NCBI GenBank assembly: GCA_017935565.1
Contig: JAGBHK010000008.1
Location: 114,940 to 178,939, forward strand
Length of the DNA stretch: 64,000 bases
Direction of reading: 5' to 3'
From: Lachnospiraceae bacterium
GTDB taxonomy: Bacteria > Bacillota > Clostridia > Lachnospirales > Lachnospiraceae
Of this stretch, positions 26,052 through 35,346 are shown piece by piece. The first letter of the stretch is position 1. Each line of letters opens with the position of its first letter. The notes beneath the pieces were generated by a model. It had not been told where the DNA came from. It saw only the letters and a program-made list of their open reading frames with translations, and did not search any database. Both the position numbers and the translations under genes were made by a program.

Positions 26052-27564
26052 CTTTGCCTCCATTCTGATACAACTCTTTTAAGTATCCTCTGTCAATCTT
26101 TCCATTTTTTGTAAGTGGCATTTCCTCCACCTGCATAAATACATTAGGAACCATAAACTCAGGAACTTTTGTCTTCATATCATCGATAATTGACTTCTTA
26201 TCATCTGTTCCAACATAGAAGCAAACAACTTTATTCTTGCGCTCATCAAAGAATGTACATGCTCTTTCAACACCACATAAACTATTCAATGCTGTGTCAA
26301 TTTCTTCAAGTTCGATTCTATGTCCCATATGCTTAATCTGGAAATCTTTTCTTCCTGCAAAATACATCTGGCCATCTTCTCCATAATATGCCAAATCACC
26401 TGTGTGATAAATAAGTTCAGGGTAATTTGGATTAAGCGGATTAACTGTAAATGCCTTTGCTGTCATTTCCGGATTGTTATAATATCCAAGTGCCAACGCT
26501 GTTCCCGCAACACATACTTCACCAGAAACCTTAGGTTCTGTAACTTCTTTATTTTCATCATCAAGAAGGAATACTCTTTCATTAGGGAATGCTTCACCCA
26601 TTGGAAGTTTTTCATCTTCTGAAAATTCTCTATCCAAAATATAATAAGTACAGTTACATGTTATTTCTGTTGGTCCATAAAGATTTACAAACATTGCATT
26701 TGGATAATGGTTTCTCCACTGATTAAGCTGCTTAATTGGCATCATCTCACCACTAAACATAATCTTGTTTATAGCTGATGGAACCTTGTACTTAAGTCCG
26801 TGTAAACGATTTAATAAGCAAAGTGCCGAAACCGCCCAAATAAGTGTTGTAACCTTATTGTCTTCAAGCATGTCCACTACATTGTTAGGGAACATAAAGT
26901 ATGCTTTAGGAATAATAACAAGTGTAGCACCTGTCTTTAAACATGAATATATATCCTTAACTGAAACATCAAAATCAAATGGTGCTTGATTACCGATAAC
27001 ATCATTCTCTGTAATATTAAATATTTCAGTGAAATTATCAATAAAGTCGATTACCGAACGGTGACAAATAACAACACCCTTTGGCACACCTGTTGAACCT
27101 GATGTGAAAATTCCATACAATGGATCAGTGTTCAAACTCTGCTTTCTAATTTTTGAAAGCAAGTCCATATCCACGTCACAACCCAAATCAGAATCCATCC
27201 ATACGATTCCTTCGTATCCTGTTTCATTAAGCTTTTCCTTATGCTCTTCTTTTGTAATAACAATTTCTGGATTAAGCACTGAAAGAATCTGTTGAATTCT
27301 CTGCAATGGGAAACTTGGGTCTATTAATACATAGAAATCTCCCGCTGATACAATACCCATAAATATCTGTAATGTATCAACACTCTTCTCCATAAATACA
27401 GCCACTGGTTTGCGAGTTTCAATCTTTCTCGCAATGCATGTACCTATCTGTCTTGCTCTTGTCTGCAATTCCAAATATGTGCACTGTTTTTTCTCATCTT
27501 TTGCTGCAATTTTTTCAGGAAATCTAGCTACTGTACTATCTAGATACTCTAAAATATTATTCAT
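26041..27564 (-). CDS. Amino acid adenylation enzyme, DltA-like
   Basis: A 507-residue ANL-superfamily enzyme. Motifs in order: TSGSTGVPKGV (A3), NLYGPTEIT (A5), YHTGDLAYY (A7), GRKDFQIKHMGHRIELEEID (A8), and the catalytic Lys in LTKNGKIDRG (A10). The length and single-domain form match DltA, which activates D-alanine and loads DltC. Substrate residues cannot be read safely by eye. GAGGG precedes the chosen ATG (27564); an upstream in-frame start has no such site. It is the first gene of the operon. Confidence 0.88.
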   Translation of the reverse strand: MNNILEYLDSTVARFPEKIAAKDEKKQCTYLELQTRARQIGTCIARKIETRKPVAVFMEKSVDTLQIFMGIVSAGDFYVLIDPSFPLQRIQQILSVLNPEIVITKEEHKEKLNETGYEGIVWMDSDLGCDVDMDLLSKIRKQSLNTDPLYGIFTSGSTGVPKGVVICHRSVIDFIDNFTEIFNITENDVIGNQAPFDFDVSVKDIYSCLKTGATLVIIPKAYFMFPNNVVDMLEDNKVTTLIWAVSALCLLNRLHGLKYKVPSAINKIMFSGEMMPIKQLNQWRNHYPNAMFVNLYGPTEITCNCTYYILDREFSEDEKLPMGEAFPNERVFLLDDENKEVTEPKVSGEVCVAGTALALGYYNNPEMTAKAFTVNPLNPNYPELIYHTGDLAYYGEDGQMYFAGRKDFQIKHMGHRIELEEIDTALNSLCGVERACTFFDERKNKVVCFYVGTDDKKSIIDDMKTKVPEFMVPNVFMQVEEMPLTKNGKIDRGYLKELYQNGGKDGK

Positions 27565-27610
27565 TTTTCTACCCTCTTTGGTCAAATAATTAATAGTTTG
27601 AAAATTAAAC

Positions 27611-27645
27611 AAACTCAGTTTATAACTTTATCATAAACTGAGTTT
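27611..27645. terminator. Terminator of the transglutaminase/DUF58 operon
   Basis: Perfect 13-bp stem AAACTCAGTTTAT/ATAAACTGAGTTT around a 9-base loop, with T-rich flanks. It lies just after the gene ending at 27664 and before the Dlt-like operon. Confidence 0.75.
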
Positions 27646-27653
27646 TGTGTCAA
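27625..27653 (-). promoter_or_regulatory. Possible promoter of the Dlt-like operon inside the terminator
   Basis: Minus strand: consensus TTGACA (27648-27653), a 17-base spacer and TAAAGT (27625-27630). The -10 lies in the hairpin loop, so promoter and upstream terminator share DNA. Confidence 0.4.
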
Positions 27654-27663
27654 CCAAAAGCGT

Positions 27664-30177
27664 CTATTGGGAATTATTGCCGTCCTTAATAATTTTGCAA
27701 TAAATTTCATAACAGAAATTCATTTCCTCTTCGGTAAAATTGTTATTAGAAAATGCGCTTGCTTTCACAATTTTCATATATTTATCCCAATCTTCTTTTG
27801 AAATATCTATATAATTTTCTTTTAAAATTTCTTCATATTCTAAATCAGTTATTAAAGATTTAGAAACTTTTCCTGTAAATCTTAATTTTTTATAAATTTT
27901 TCTGTTAATAAGTTTAATAACATTTAATGTTTTCTTTTGTCTTTTTTGTTCAAGAAGATTCTTTTCTGCTTTATCTCTAACAATATAAATAATAACAATT
28001 GTAGCTGCAATCACAACAACTAAAACAATGGCAATAATAACATAAATTAAAAACTTATTAGAACTATCAGCTTTATTTGATGTTACAGCACTAGTTGTTG
28101 TTTCTTCTTCCATTTTAGTTGTAGTCTGCTCTTCTGTCTCTTTTTCAGCAGGTTTTGTTGTAGAACTTTCCTGTGGTTTTGTAGTTGAAGGTTGTGTAGC
28201 ATCAGGTCTTGTCTCTGACTGTGTCTCTTTTTCTGAAGTTTCTGTTTCCTTTTCATCTTCATCAACAATAGGACGTTTAAAATCAGAATCCCATGCTTTT
28301 TCTACATAACCTTCTGTAACCTCAACAGGCACCCAACCAATTCCTTCAAGATAAATCTCAACCCATGCGTGAGACATATTATCCATAACAGTTGCAACAT
28401 ATCTGTCATCATCATATGTAAATGTGCTGTTTGGTACCATATAACCTGTCACCATTCTTGCAGGCACACCCATTTCTCTTAAAATAAGAGTAGCCGCACT
28501 TGCATAATGAGTACAATAACCTTTTTTACTCTTACTTAAAAAGTATTCAATAGGATCTGTATCATCATCAATACTCTTAAGATTAATATTGTACTTTGTA
28601 TTTTTTTCCATCCACTGAGCAACTCTATATGCTTTAGACATACGATTATAGTTCTTTGTTGAAACTTTCATTCCATCAAATTCATCGTCACCTTCCATAT
28701 ACAGTTCTTCAGCTATTTTGCCTGCACTAGGAACATCACTAGAAATTCTAAGATATTGCTTCATTACAAAATCATTATACCAATCTTCCCATTCTAGTTC
28801 ATCTCCACTGTTTAACATAAAGATTTTTGCTTCGAATTGATCCGCAAAATACCATACCCAAAATTCAATTTCTTTTAAACTTCTTTTCTTTGATAAACAA
28901 GCATCACCTTCTGGATATATCTTATCGTCATCTATTTCAGCGAAATATGGAAAATACGCTCTTGTTCCCACAGAATTAACATACTCAATCTTAATATATT
29001 CGCCATAAGATGTATCTGTAAGACTCTCTGCATCATAGCCATCAAGAGCCTTTGATACTGGCAAAAAGTTTAATTCTTCTTTTACAGTTTCATAATCATA
29101 ACCTGCATCTTTACATGCATTTTTAAAAGATTTTTCGTCATATGTCCATTCGCCATCTTCGTAGTTGCCCACACTATAACCTTTTAAATAAACATTACCA
29201 TATGGTCTGTTATCCATTTCAACTGACAACATTTCAACATTTTGATAAACCGGTGCATCATTGGTAATCTTTTCAGTATCAGATGTTCCCAAACCAGGAA
29301 TAAGTTCCCATAAAGTTAAATCCGAAATCATATCTGTAAGATTAAGATGAAAATATCTTACTTCTTGCGAGTAATCCGTAAGTTTACTTGCCTGATTCTC
29401 GCCAACCAATTTCACGCCAAAACTTGACACCAACGCTATGGCCCCTACAAGCACCCACACATATTGTCTTATTGTTTTTTTCTTAATTTCTCCATTCACA
29501 GAAATTTGTTTAAAATCCTGCACTTTCCACGATGAAGCATTGGCCACCAAGACACCTACAAACATTAATACAAGTCCCATAATATCTGGCGATAATGAAA
29601 CAATAAATTCCATTATAAGTGCTGCAATCGGAACCAAAACAGTCACCATATTTTTTCCTGAAATCTTTGCTATACACAAGAACAAAAAAGCAAGCACTAA
29701 TGTAAGAAAGTTAATAGTTGAAGCCACAGCTGAAAAACTTCCATCTTCTACTATATAATTAGTACCATAATAATCGTTCCAATCATTTATGTAATATTCT
29801 GCTATCTTTAAGATACCACTTACAACTTCATATAAATGGTCATACACAAATAAATATAATACCACTGATACTATACCAGTAGCCATAACCGCCAGACATA
29901 ACAGATTGCATTTTACTCTTGATAAATAATAACTTATTTCAAGAACTGCACTAACTATCACTACCATAAGGACCATTACGAAAAAGCCCATTGCATCAAA
30001 TTCAGCCCATGAATATAAATCCATAAGAATAAATCTAGCCGCAGTCACAAACAAAAGTACACACACTGCATCAATAATAATCTGCGAAATAGCATGGCCG
30101 ATTATCTCTTTACGATTACCAGTTTTTAAATTGTAATTCATGGAATTATTCCATATAATTTTTTCTATCTTACTCAC
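27664..30177 (-). CDS. Membrane transglutaminase-like protein (TgpA type)
   Basis: An 837-residue protein. About six membrane helices lie in the first 260 residues, then an extracytoplasmic region with a transglutaminase core: Cys near residue 555 in KKGYCTHYASAATL, His near 603 in MSHAWVEIYLEG, and GWVPVEVTEG where the third residue is Glu rather than the usual Asp. A Thr/Lys/Glu-rich linker (about 660-715), another membrane helix and a cytoplasmic tail of about 100 residues follow. With DUF58 and MoxR genes directly upstream, it forms the widespread MoxR-DUF58-transglutaminase set, thought to act on cell-envelope proteins. The reaction is not established. Confidence 0.88.
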   Translation of the reverse strand: MSKIEKIIWNNSMNYNLKTGNRKEIIGHAISQIIIDAVCVLLFVTAARFILMDLYSWAEFDAMGFFVMVLMVVIVSAVLEISYYLSRVKCNLLCLAVMATGIVSVVLYLFVYDHLYEVVSGILKIAEYYINDWNDYYGTNYIVEDGSFSAVASTINFLTLVLAFLFLCIAKISGKNMVTVLVPIAALIMEFIVSLSPDIMGLVLMFVGVLVANASSWKVQDFKQISVNGEIKKKTIRQYVWVLVGAIALVSSFGVKLVGENQASKLTDYSQEVRYFHLNLTDMISDLTLWELIPGLGTSDTEKITNDAPVYQNVEMLSVEMDNRPYGNVYLKGYSVGNYEDGEWTYDEKSFKNACKDAGYDYETVKEELNFLPVSKALDGYDAESLTDTSYGEYIKIEYVNSVGTRAYFPYFAEIDDDKIYPEGDACLSKKRSLKEIEFWVWYFADQFEAKIFMLNSGDELEWEDWYNDFVMKQYLRISSDVPSAGKIAEELYMEGDDEFDGMKVSTKNYNRMSKAYRVAQWMEKNTKYNINLKSIDDDTDPIEYFLSKSKKGYCTHYASAATLILREMGVPARMVTGYMVPNSTFTYDDDRYVATVMDNMSHAWVEIYLEGIGWVPVEVTEGYVEKAWDSDFKRPIVDEDEKETETSEKETQSETRPDATQPSTTKPQESSTTKPAEKETEEQTTTKMEEETTTSAVTSNKADSSNKFLIYVIIAIVLVVVIAATIVIIYIVRDKAEKNLLEQKRQKKTLNVIKLINRKIYKKLRFTGKVSKSLITDLEYEEILKENYIDISKEDWDKYMKIVKASAFSNNNFTEEEMNFCYEIYCKIIKDGNNSQ

Positions 30178-30197
30178 AATTTTTCCCTTACCTGTAA

Positions 30198-31298
30198 TTA
30201 CAATAATATTTCTACCTGCGACAATGATGTAGATAAATCTTCACCAGAATACTTAGCCACAACTGTACCATTCTTTGTCAATTCTAAATTCTCATTAATG
30301 CTTAACGCATAAATAAATGGCTCATTCTTATACTCATGCTTGTATTCTTCTACAAGATCAATATCTTTTTCCTTCCACAAAACCTTCATCAATGTTCCGA
30401 TACAATAAAACATACTTTCTTCATCATCAACTCTAAGTCTGTTCATGCGTCCTTCCACACTATCGTACCACGCAACATAATGGCAACATTTTGCATCCAT
30501 AATTGAAAAAGAAATACTAACTGCTGCCTCCATAAAATCTTCAACTGCATTTTCCTTCTTTAACAATTTTTCATCGTTAAAATCAATTATCAGAACCACA
30601 GCACATGCCTTAGGCAATGATGGGTCCTTTACAACAATATCTTCCTGTTTTGCTGACATTTTCCAATGCACACTTTGTAATTTATCCCCCTTTTGATATT
30701 CACGAATTTGGAATATCTCATTGTTATCATAACCTGGAGTATGCTCGTCATAAACATTTGCTTCTCCATAAAAATTCCTTGTCCCTAATGTAATATTTAC
30801 TGGAACATAGTTTAATTTAGGAATAACTTCAATATTAACATTCATTTTTCTTCTTATATCAATATGAAACAATCCTGTGACATCATAAATTCGTATTTTT
30901 TTTGAATGAACTTCATATTCACCAAACTTCTCAAAAAAAACATTACTTCCAAAACTTGATACCCCTTTATGTGCGCCAGACATATTCATAATATATTTAT
31001 TCTTTCTACCCGACATAACATTAACTATTCTTAAATAGGCTTTCATTCTTGTAACAGGAATAAAACAATTGTTATACACATTAATCTTCACCAAATTGCC
31101 TTTTCCAGTTTCTGCAATGCCTACAGGGACACTAAGGTCATATTTCAAAGTAATTTTTTGATAAATTGCCCATATTGCAGACACGACAAAAAGTGTTGCT
31201 TCCATAAATCCTAGCAACACAATCGCCTCATTCTCATATAAAATCCCTGCATATACAGTTAATACTATTACTATAAGAAATCTCAAAAAACTAAACAC
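30198..31298 (-). CDS. DUF58 domain protein
   Basis: A 366-residue protein with two N-terminal membrane helices (about residues 4-45), a beta-rich middle part, and the DUF58 signature IREYQKGDKLQSVHWKMSA followed by VVKD. The end has a von Willebrand A-like pattern without a full MIDAS. The family usually pairs with MoxR ATPases, as here; the MoxR stop and the DUF58 start overlap by 8 bases. It probably bridges the ATPase and the transglutaminase-like partner at the membrane. Confidence 0.9.
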   Translation of the reverse strand: MFSFLRFLIVIVLTVYAGILYENEAIVLLGFMEATLFVVSAIWAIYQKITLKYDLSVPVGIAETGKGNLVKINVYNNCFIPVTRMKAYLRIVNVMSGRKNKYIMNMSGAHKGVSSFGSNVFFEKFGEYEVHSKKIRIYDVTGLFHIDIRRKMNVNIEVIPKLNYVPVNITLGTRNFYGEANVYDEHTPGYDNNEIFQIREYQKGDKLQSVHWKMSAKQEDIVVKDPSLPKACAVVLIIDFNDEKLLKKENAVEDFMEAAVSISFSIMDAKCCHYVAWYDSVEGRMNRLRVDDEESMFYCIGTLMKVLWKEKDIDLVEEYKHEYKNEPFIYALSINENLELTKNGTVVAKYSGEDLSTSLSQVEILL

Positions 31299-32250
31299 TA
31301 TACTCCGCCTTCTGCATATAAGATGCTGGTTGTTTTACTACTGAAACAATTTCATTCAAAACTGCCTGTGGTGTAACATGAGCAACTCTTGCCTTTGTAT
31401 TTAACTGAATTCTGTGTTTTGCCACATCAAAGAATATATTAACAACATCCTCTGGCAACACATAGTTTCTTCCCTGTAAATATGCCCATGCTTTAGCCAT
31501 TTTCACTGTAGCCATTGACCCTCTTGTACTCAATCCCAAATCAATGTAACCATGTTGTCTTGTTGCCTGAGAAAGCAATGTAATATACGCTAATACCTTT
31601 TCATCAACAAATACTTTTTCTACAGCTTCTTTCATACCAATTAACTGTTCTTTATCAAGAATAGCGTTAACATTTTCTATATTAGAAGAGTTTCTTCCCT
31701 TTAATATTTCAATCTCATTATTAATATCCGGATATCCCATACTTAAACTAATCATAAAACGGTCAAGCTGAGATTCAGGTAACATTTGAGTACCAGAACT
31801 TCCCTTTGGATTCTGTGTAGCCATTACGATAAACGGACTTGGAACATTTCTACTTGTTCCATCCACTGTAACCTTGCCTTCTTCCATTACTTCAAGCAAA
31901 GCCGACTGTGTCTTTGGTGAAGTTCTGTTAATTTCGTCTGCAAGGAAAAGGTTACACATAATAGCACCATTATAATATACAAACTGACCTGTTTCCTTCT
32001 GATACATATTAAACCCTACAATATCTGCAGGCATAACGTCAGGTGTAAACTGCATTCTCTTATTATCTAACGATAAAGCCTTAGAAAATGCCATAGCCAA
32101 TGTAGTTTTTCCAACACCTGGAACGTCTTCAATTAATATATGTCCTCCCGCCAATATTGTTGCAAAAGTCTTACAGATACATTCATCCTTACCTGTAACC
32201 GCCTTTTTTACTTCCTCAATTACTTTGTTTGCTGTTTCATTAAAAACCAC
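31291..32250 (-). CDS. MoxR-family AAA+ ATPase
   Basis: A 319-residue AAA+ protein with Walker A DVPGVGKTTLA, Walker B LFLADEINRTSPKTQSALLE, sensor 1 MATQNP and the arginine finger region LPESQLDRFM. MoxR proteins act as chaperones that activate partners, typically those next door (DUF58). I chose the GTG at 32250: GGAGGAG lies 6 bases upstream, and this gives the family length. An upstream in-frame start at 32367 would run inside the glycosyltransferase gene. Confidence 0.92.
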   Translation of the reverse strand: MVFNETANKVIEEVKKAVTGKDECICKTFATILAGGHILIEDVPGVGKTTLAMAFSKALSLDNKRMQFTPDVMPADIVGFNMYQKETGQFVYYNGAIMCNLFLADEINRTSPKTQSALLEVMEEGKVTVDGTSRNVPSPFIVMATQNPKGSSGTQMLPESQLDRFMISLSMGYPDINNEIEILKGRNSSNIENVNAILDKEQLIGMKEAVEKVFVDEKVLAYITLLSQATRQHGYIDLGLSTRGSMATVKMAKAWAYLQGRNYVLPEDVVNIFFDVAKHRIQLNTKARVAHVTPQAVLNEIVSVVKQPASYMQKAEYSV

Positions 32251-32266
32251 TTTTTTCTCCTCCTGC

Positions 32267-33427
32267 TTACTTATCTTTCTTGTTTTCCTCAATATACTTT
32301 GTATATATCTCAACTGCATTCTTTGCAAAAGTTTTTGATGAATATCTTTCTGCAGTTTCCAACGCATTTACAGAAAGTTTTTCCTTCTCTTCTTTTGATA
32401 TATTAACATATTTTGTTAATTTTTCTATAAATTCATCTGCAGTTTCATACTGCCATCCATTATAGCCTTCAATAACTAATTCATTTAAACAATCATCTTT
32501 CTTACACAATATAGGTAAACCTGATGCTAAAGCTTCTACGTAAGTCAACCCTTGAGTTTCACTAGTTGAACCGCATACGAATAAATTTCCTGCTCTATAA
32601 TACTTTGGAACCTCAGTAGGCAATACCATCCCAACGAAATTAAATCTATGGTTATTAGGCAATTTCTTTGCCTTTTCTTCTAAATTTTCACGATAAGGAC
32701 CATCTCCTACAATCATTAACTTAACATCTTTTTCCATTTTAGATACTATTCGCATAATCTCAATAGTATTCTTTTCCTTAGCAAGTCTACCAATGGCTGC
32801 AAGAACAATTTCATCCTCTTTATATCCCATTGACTTTCTAATCGTTTTACCACAATCATCCAGCCCTTCCTCTTGAAACTTGTCCAACACAATTCCCGTA
32901 GGAAGTACATGAATAGGTTTCTTAATCTTATATCCTTCAAGTAAAGTCTTAACCTTAGCTGTAGGAACAATCATTGCATCACATTTCTTCGCAACATTTC
33001 TAGAAAGATTAGACACAATTGTTCTTCCGATAATTCTAGATGGTACAATGTAATGAGTATAATCTTCATAAACTGTGTGATATGTATGAACGAGTGGAAT
33101 ATTAAGTTCTTTTGATATCCTCTTTGCAAATGCAAATGTACTAAATTCACACTGCGAATGTACAACCTCTGGTCCCCATTCTTCAATGTGTCTCATAACT
33201 TTTTTCATCCTTTTTGCGCGCAATCTAGCCTCTGGATAAATGTGGTCAGCACTTACAGAACCAATATAGTAAACATTATCCTTCTTATATGTTTTAAAAG
33301 TTGACGATAATGTAACAATTCGTACTTCATGACCTTGTTTAATTAATTCATCTCTTAAATTCTGTATTGATGTAACAACACCATTAACCGTTGGCAAATA
33401 CCAATCGCTCGTAATAAGCACTTTCAT
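32267..33427 (-). CDS. GT4 glycosyltransferase (diacylglycerol glucosyltransferase type)
   Basis: A 386-residue GT-B enzyme. The N-terminus VLITSDWYLPTVNGVVTSI, the acceptor-side EARLR, and the donor-side GRLAKEKN with the E-x7-E in STSETQGLTYVEALASGLP match GT4 enzymes that use UDP-glucose, among them the 1,2-diacylglycerol 3-glucosyltransferases making glycolipid anchors. Exact acceptor unknown. The start at 33427 is preceded by GGAG; an earlier in-frame start is not. It is followed by MoxR, with 16 bases between. Confidence 0.88.
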   Translation of the reverse strand: MKVLITSDWYLPTVNGVVTSIQNLRDELIKQGHEVRIVTLSSTFKTYKKDNVYYIGSVSADHIYPEARLRAKRMKKVMRHIEEWGPEVVHSQCEFSTFAFAKRISKELNIPLVHTYHTVYEDYTHYIVPSRIIGRTIVSNLSRNVAKKCDAMIVPTAKVKTLLEGYKIKKPIHVLPTGIVLDKFQEEGLDDCGKTIRKSMGYKEDEIVLAAIGRLAKEKNTIEIMRIVSKMEKDVKLMIVGDGPYRENLEEKAKKLPNNHRFNFVGMVLPTEVPKYYRAGNLFVCGSTSETQGLTYVEALASGLPILCKKDDCLNELVIEGYNGWQYETADEFIEKLTKYVNISKEEKEKLSVNALETAERYSSKTFAKNAVEIYTKYIEENKKDK

Positions 33428-33481
33428 AACATACTCCATTCTCATTGCATTAATTAACATACTAAAACATTATATCATTAT

Positions 33482-34384
33482 TTATACACCTTCGCAATTA
33501 AAATCAGGAACAAAACTTTCCATTGCAACATCCTCTTCCTGAATAAATGCATTTTCTACTCCGATATCTATTGCAAAATCAATCAATTTGTCATACTCGT
33601 CCATATCTATTTTTTTCTTTAATTCTGGAAATTTGTCACTCTCCAAAATATGTTTCATCGGCGTATACTGGCTCATAATACTCATATAAATATTATTACC
33701 ATATTCGTTGTATAAATATTCAATTACTTTCTTCGAATCATTTACATTTCCAGGAAGCACTAAATGCCTCACAATTACTCCACTTTTCAATAATCCAGTA
33801 TTCTCATCGAAGTCATTCTTTCCAACTTGTCTATACATTTCTGCAATAGCACTTTTAGCAACATCAACGTATCCTTTTGCATTACTATATTTGTAAGCCA
33901 AATCATCATCAAAGTATTTCATATCTGGCAAATATATGTCCACCAATCCCTCTAACATTTTCAAACTTTCGACTTTTTCATAGCCACTGCTATTATACAC
34001 AACAGGTACATTCAAACCATTGTTCTTAGCAATTTTAATGGCCTTCGCCACCTGTATAATATAATGCCCCGCTGTCACTAAATTAATATTGTTGGCGCCT
34101 TTATTTTGCAATTCAATAAAAATTTCAGAAAGTCTTTCCACCGTAATTTCCTTACCTTTATCACAATTAGCAATGGAATAATTCTGGCAAAAAACACATT
34201 TCAATGAACATCCTGAAAAAAATACAGTTCCTGAACCACTTGTTCCTGATATACACGGTTCTTCCCACATATGCAATGCAGCCCTCGCCACGTATATTTT
34301 ATCATCGCATCCACAATATCCTATTTTTCCACTAGCCCTATCAACTTGACATTCTCTAGGACATAATACACACTTATTTTGCAC
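33482..34384 (-). CDS. Radical SAM protein, PflA-like (COG1313 type)
   Basis: A 300-residue protein with the SAM/4Fe-4S motif C-x3-C-x2-C in SGCSLKCVFCQNYSIA and an N-terminal cysteine pair set (NKCVLCPRECQVDR...GYCGC) that may hold another metal. It resembles pyruvate formate-lyase activating enzyme, but the subgroup with this N-terminus is of unknown target. It overlaps the LysR gene by 11 bases, so the regulator may control it. No glycyl radical enzyme is in the window. Confidence 0.88.
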   Translation of the reverse strand: MQNKCVLCPRECQVDRASGKIGYCGCDDKIYVARAALHMWEEPCISGTSGSGTVFFSGCSLKCVFCQNYSIANCDKGKEITVERLSEIFIELQNKGANNINLVTAGHYIIQVAKAIKIAKNNGLNVPVVYNSSGYEKVESLKMLEGLVDIYLPDMKYFDDDLAYKYSNAKGYVDVAKSAIAEMYRQVGKNDFDENTGLLKSGVIVRHLVLPGNVNDSKKVIEYLYNEYGNNIYMSIMSQYTPMKHILESDKFPELKKKIDMDEYDKLIDFAIDIGVENAFIQEEDVAMESFVPDFNCEGV

Positions 34385-35270
34385 ACTGAAGCACCTCTAA
34401 ATATTTCTTACACAACGGACTCATAACCGTTCCTTTTTTCACAATATATCCAATAGTCATTATTTCATCAGAATTTAGTTTTACCGCCTTGTAATCCTTA
34501 CCATTCAAATCCTCACATATGATTCCTGAACACAATGTGTAACCATTTAATCCCACCATCAAATTAAGTAATGTAGCTCTATCGCTGGCTTTTATCAACT
34601 GTTTATATTTGTATGTGCTCAAAACCTCTTCCGAAAAATAGAATGAATTATATTCTCCTTGGTCAAAAGATAAGCATGGATACTCTGATAAATCCGACAT
34701 CTCAATAATATCCTTATCAGCTAACGGATGATTTTTCCACAAATATACATAAATATTACAATCCATCAATTCATGAAATTCCAATCCATTTTCTTCAAAA
34801 ATCTTATTTAAAACTTTTCTATTAAAATCATTTAAATATAAAATACCAACTTCACTTGTAAGATTTTTTACATCCTCAATAACTTCATATGTCTTTGTTT
34901 CATGCACTGCAAACTCATATTCATCCATACCAAATTGTTTGACCATTTCAATAAAGGCATTAACCGCAAATGTATAATGTTGCATTGAAACACTAAATTT
35001 TTTCTTGGTTTTTTCTTTGGAAATGTACTTGCTTTCCATAAGTTCATACTGTAAAACCACTTGTCTGGCATATCCAATAAACTCTTTTCCTTCAGCAGTA
35101 ACAACGATTCCTCTGTTAGTTCTGTGAAATAATTCAACGCCCACTTCCTCTTCCAATTCCTTGATAGATGTCGAAAGGCTTGGCTGTGAAATAAAAAGTT
35201 TTCTTGCTGCCTCATTCATAGATGTTGCATCTGCAACGGTAATAGCATATCTTAACTGCGTTAAAGTCAT
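34374..35270 (-). CDS. LysR family transcriptional regulator
   Basis: A 298-residue LTTR with the N-terminal winged helix (MTLTQLRYAITVADATSMNEAA, then SQPSLSTSIKELEEEVGVELF, each shown in part) and a C-terminal periplasmic-binding-like domain of two halves. The ligand is unknown; the arrangement resembles CysB/CbL-like members only loosely. TAGGAG precedes the ATG. It is cotranscribed with the radical SAM gene through an overlap. Confidence 0.92.
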   Translation of the reverse strand: MTLTQLRYAITVADATSMNEAARKLFISQPSLSTSIKELEEEVGVELFHRTNRGIVVTAEGKEFIGYARQVVLQYELMESKYISKEKTKKKFSVSMQHYTFAVNAFIEMVKQFGMDEYEFAVHETKTYEVIEDVKNLTSEVGILYLNDFNRKVLNKIFEENGLEFHELMDCNIYVYLWKNHPLADKDIIEMSDLSEYPCLSFDQGEYNSFYFSEEVLSTYKYKQLIKASDRATLLNLMVGLNGYTLCSGIICEDLNGKDYKAVKLNSDEIMTIGYIVKKGTVMSPLCKKYLEVLQCAK

Positions 35271-35307
35271 TTAATCATCTCCTATATTTGTAGGTCTTTT
35301 ACTATAT

Positions 35308-35339
35308 AAAGGGCAATACGCACATTGCGAATGCCCTTT
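35308..35339 (-). terminator. Hairpin after aspS
   Basis: AAAGGGCA/TGCCCTTT stem of 8 bp with further pairing in the loop (TTCGC/GCG). The T-run is short (CCCTTTATATAG), so it may be a weak terminator of the aspS operon. Confidence 0.55.
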
Positions 35340-35346
35340 AAACGTA

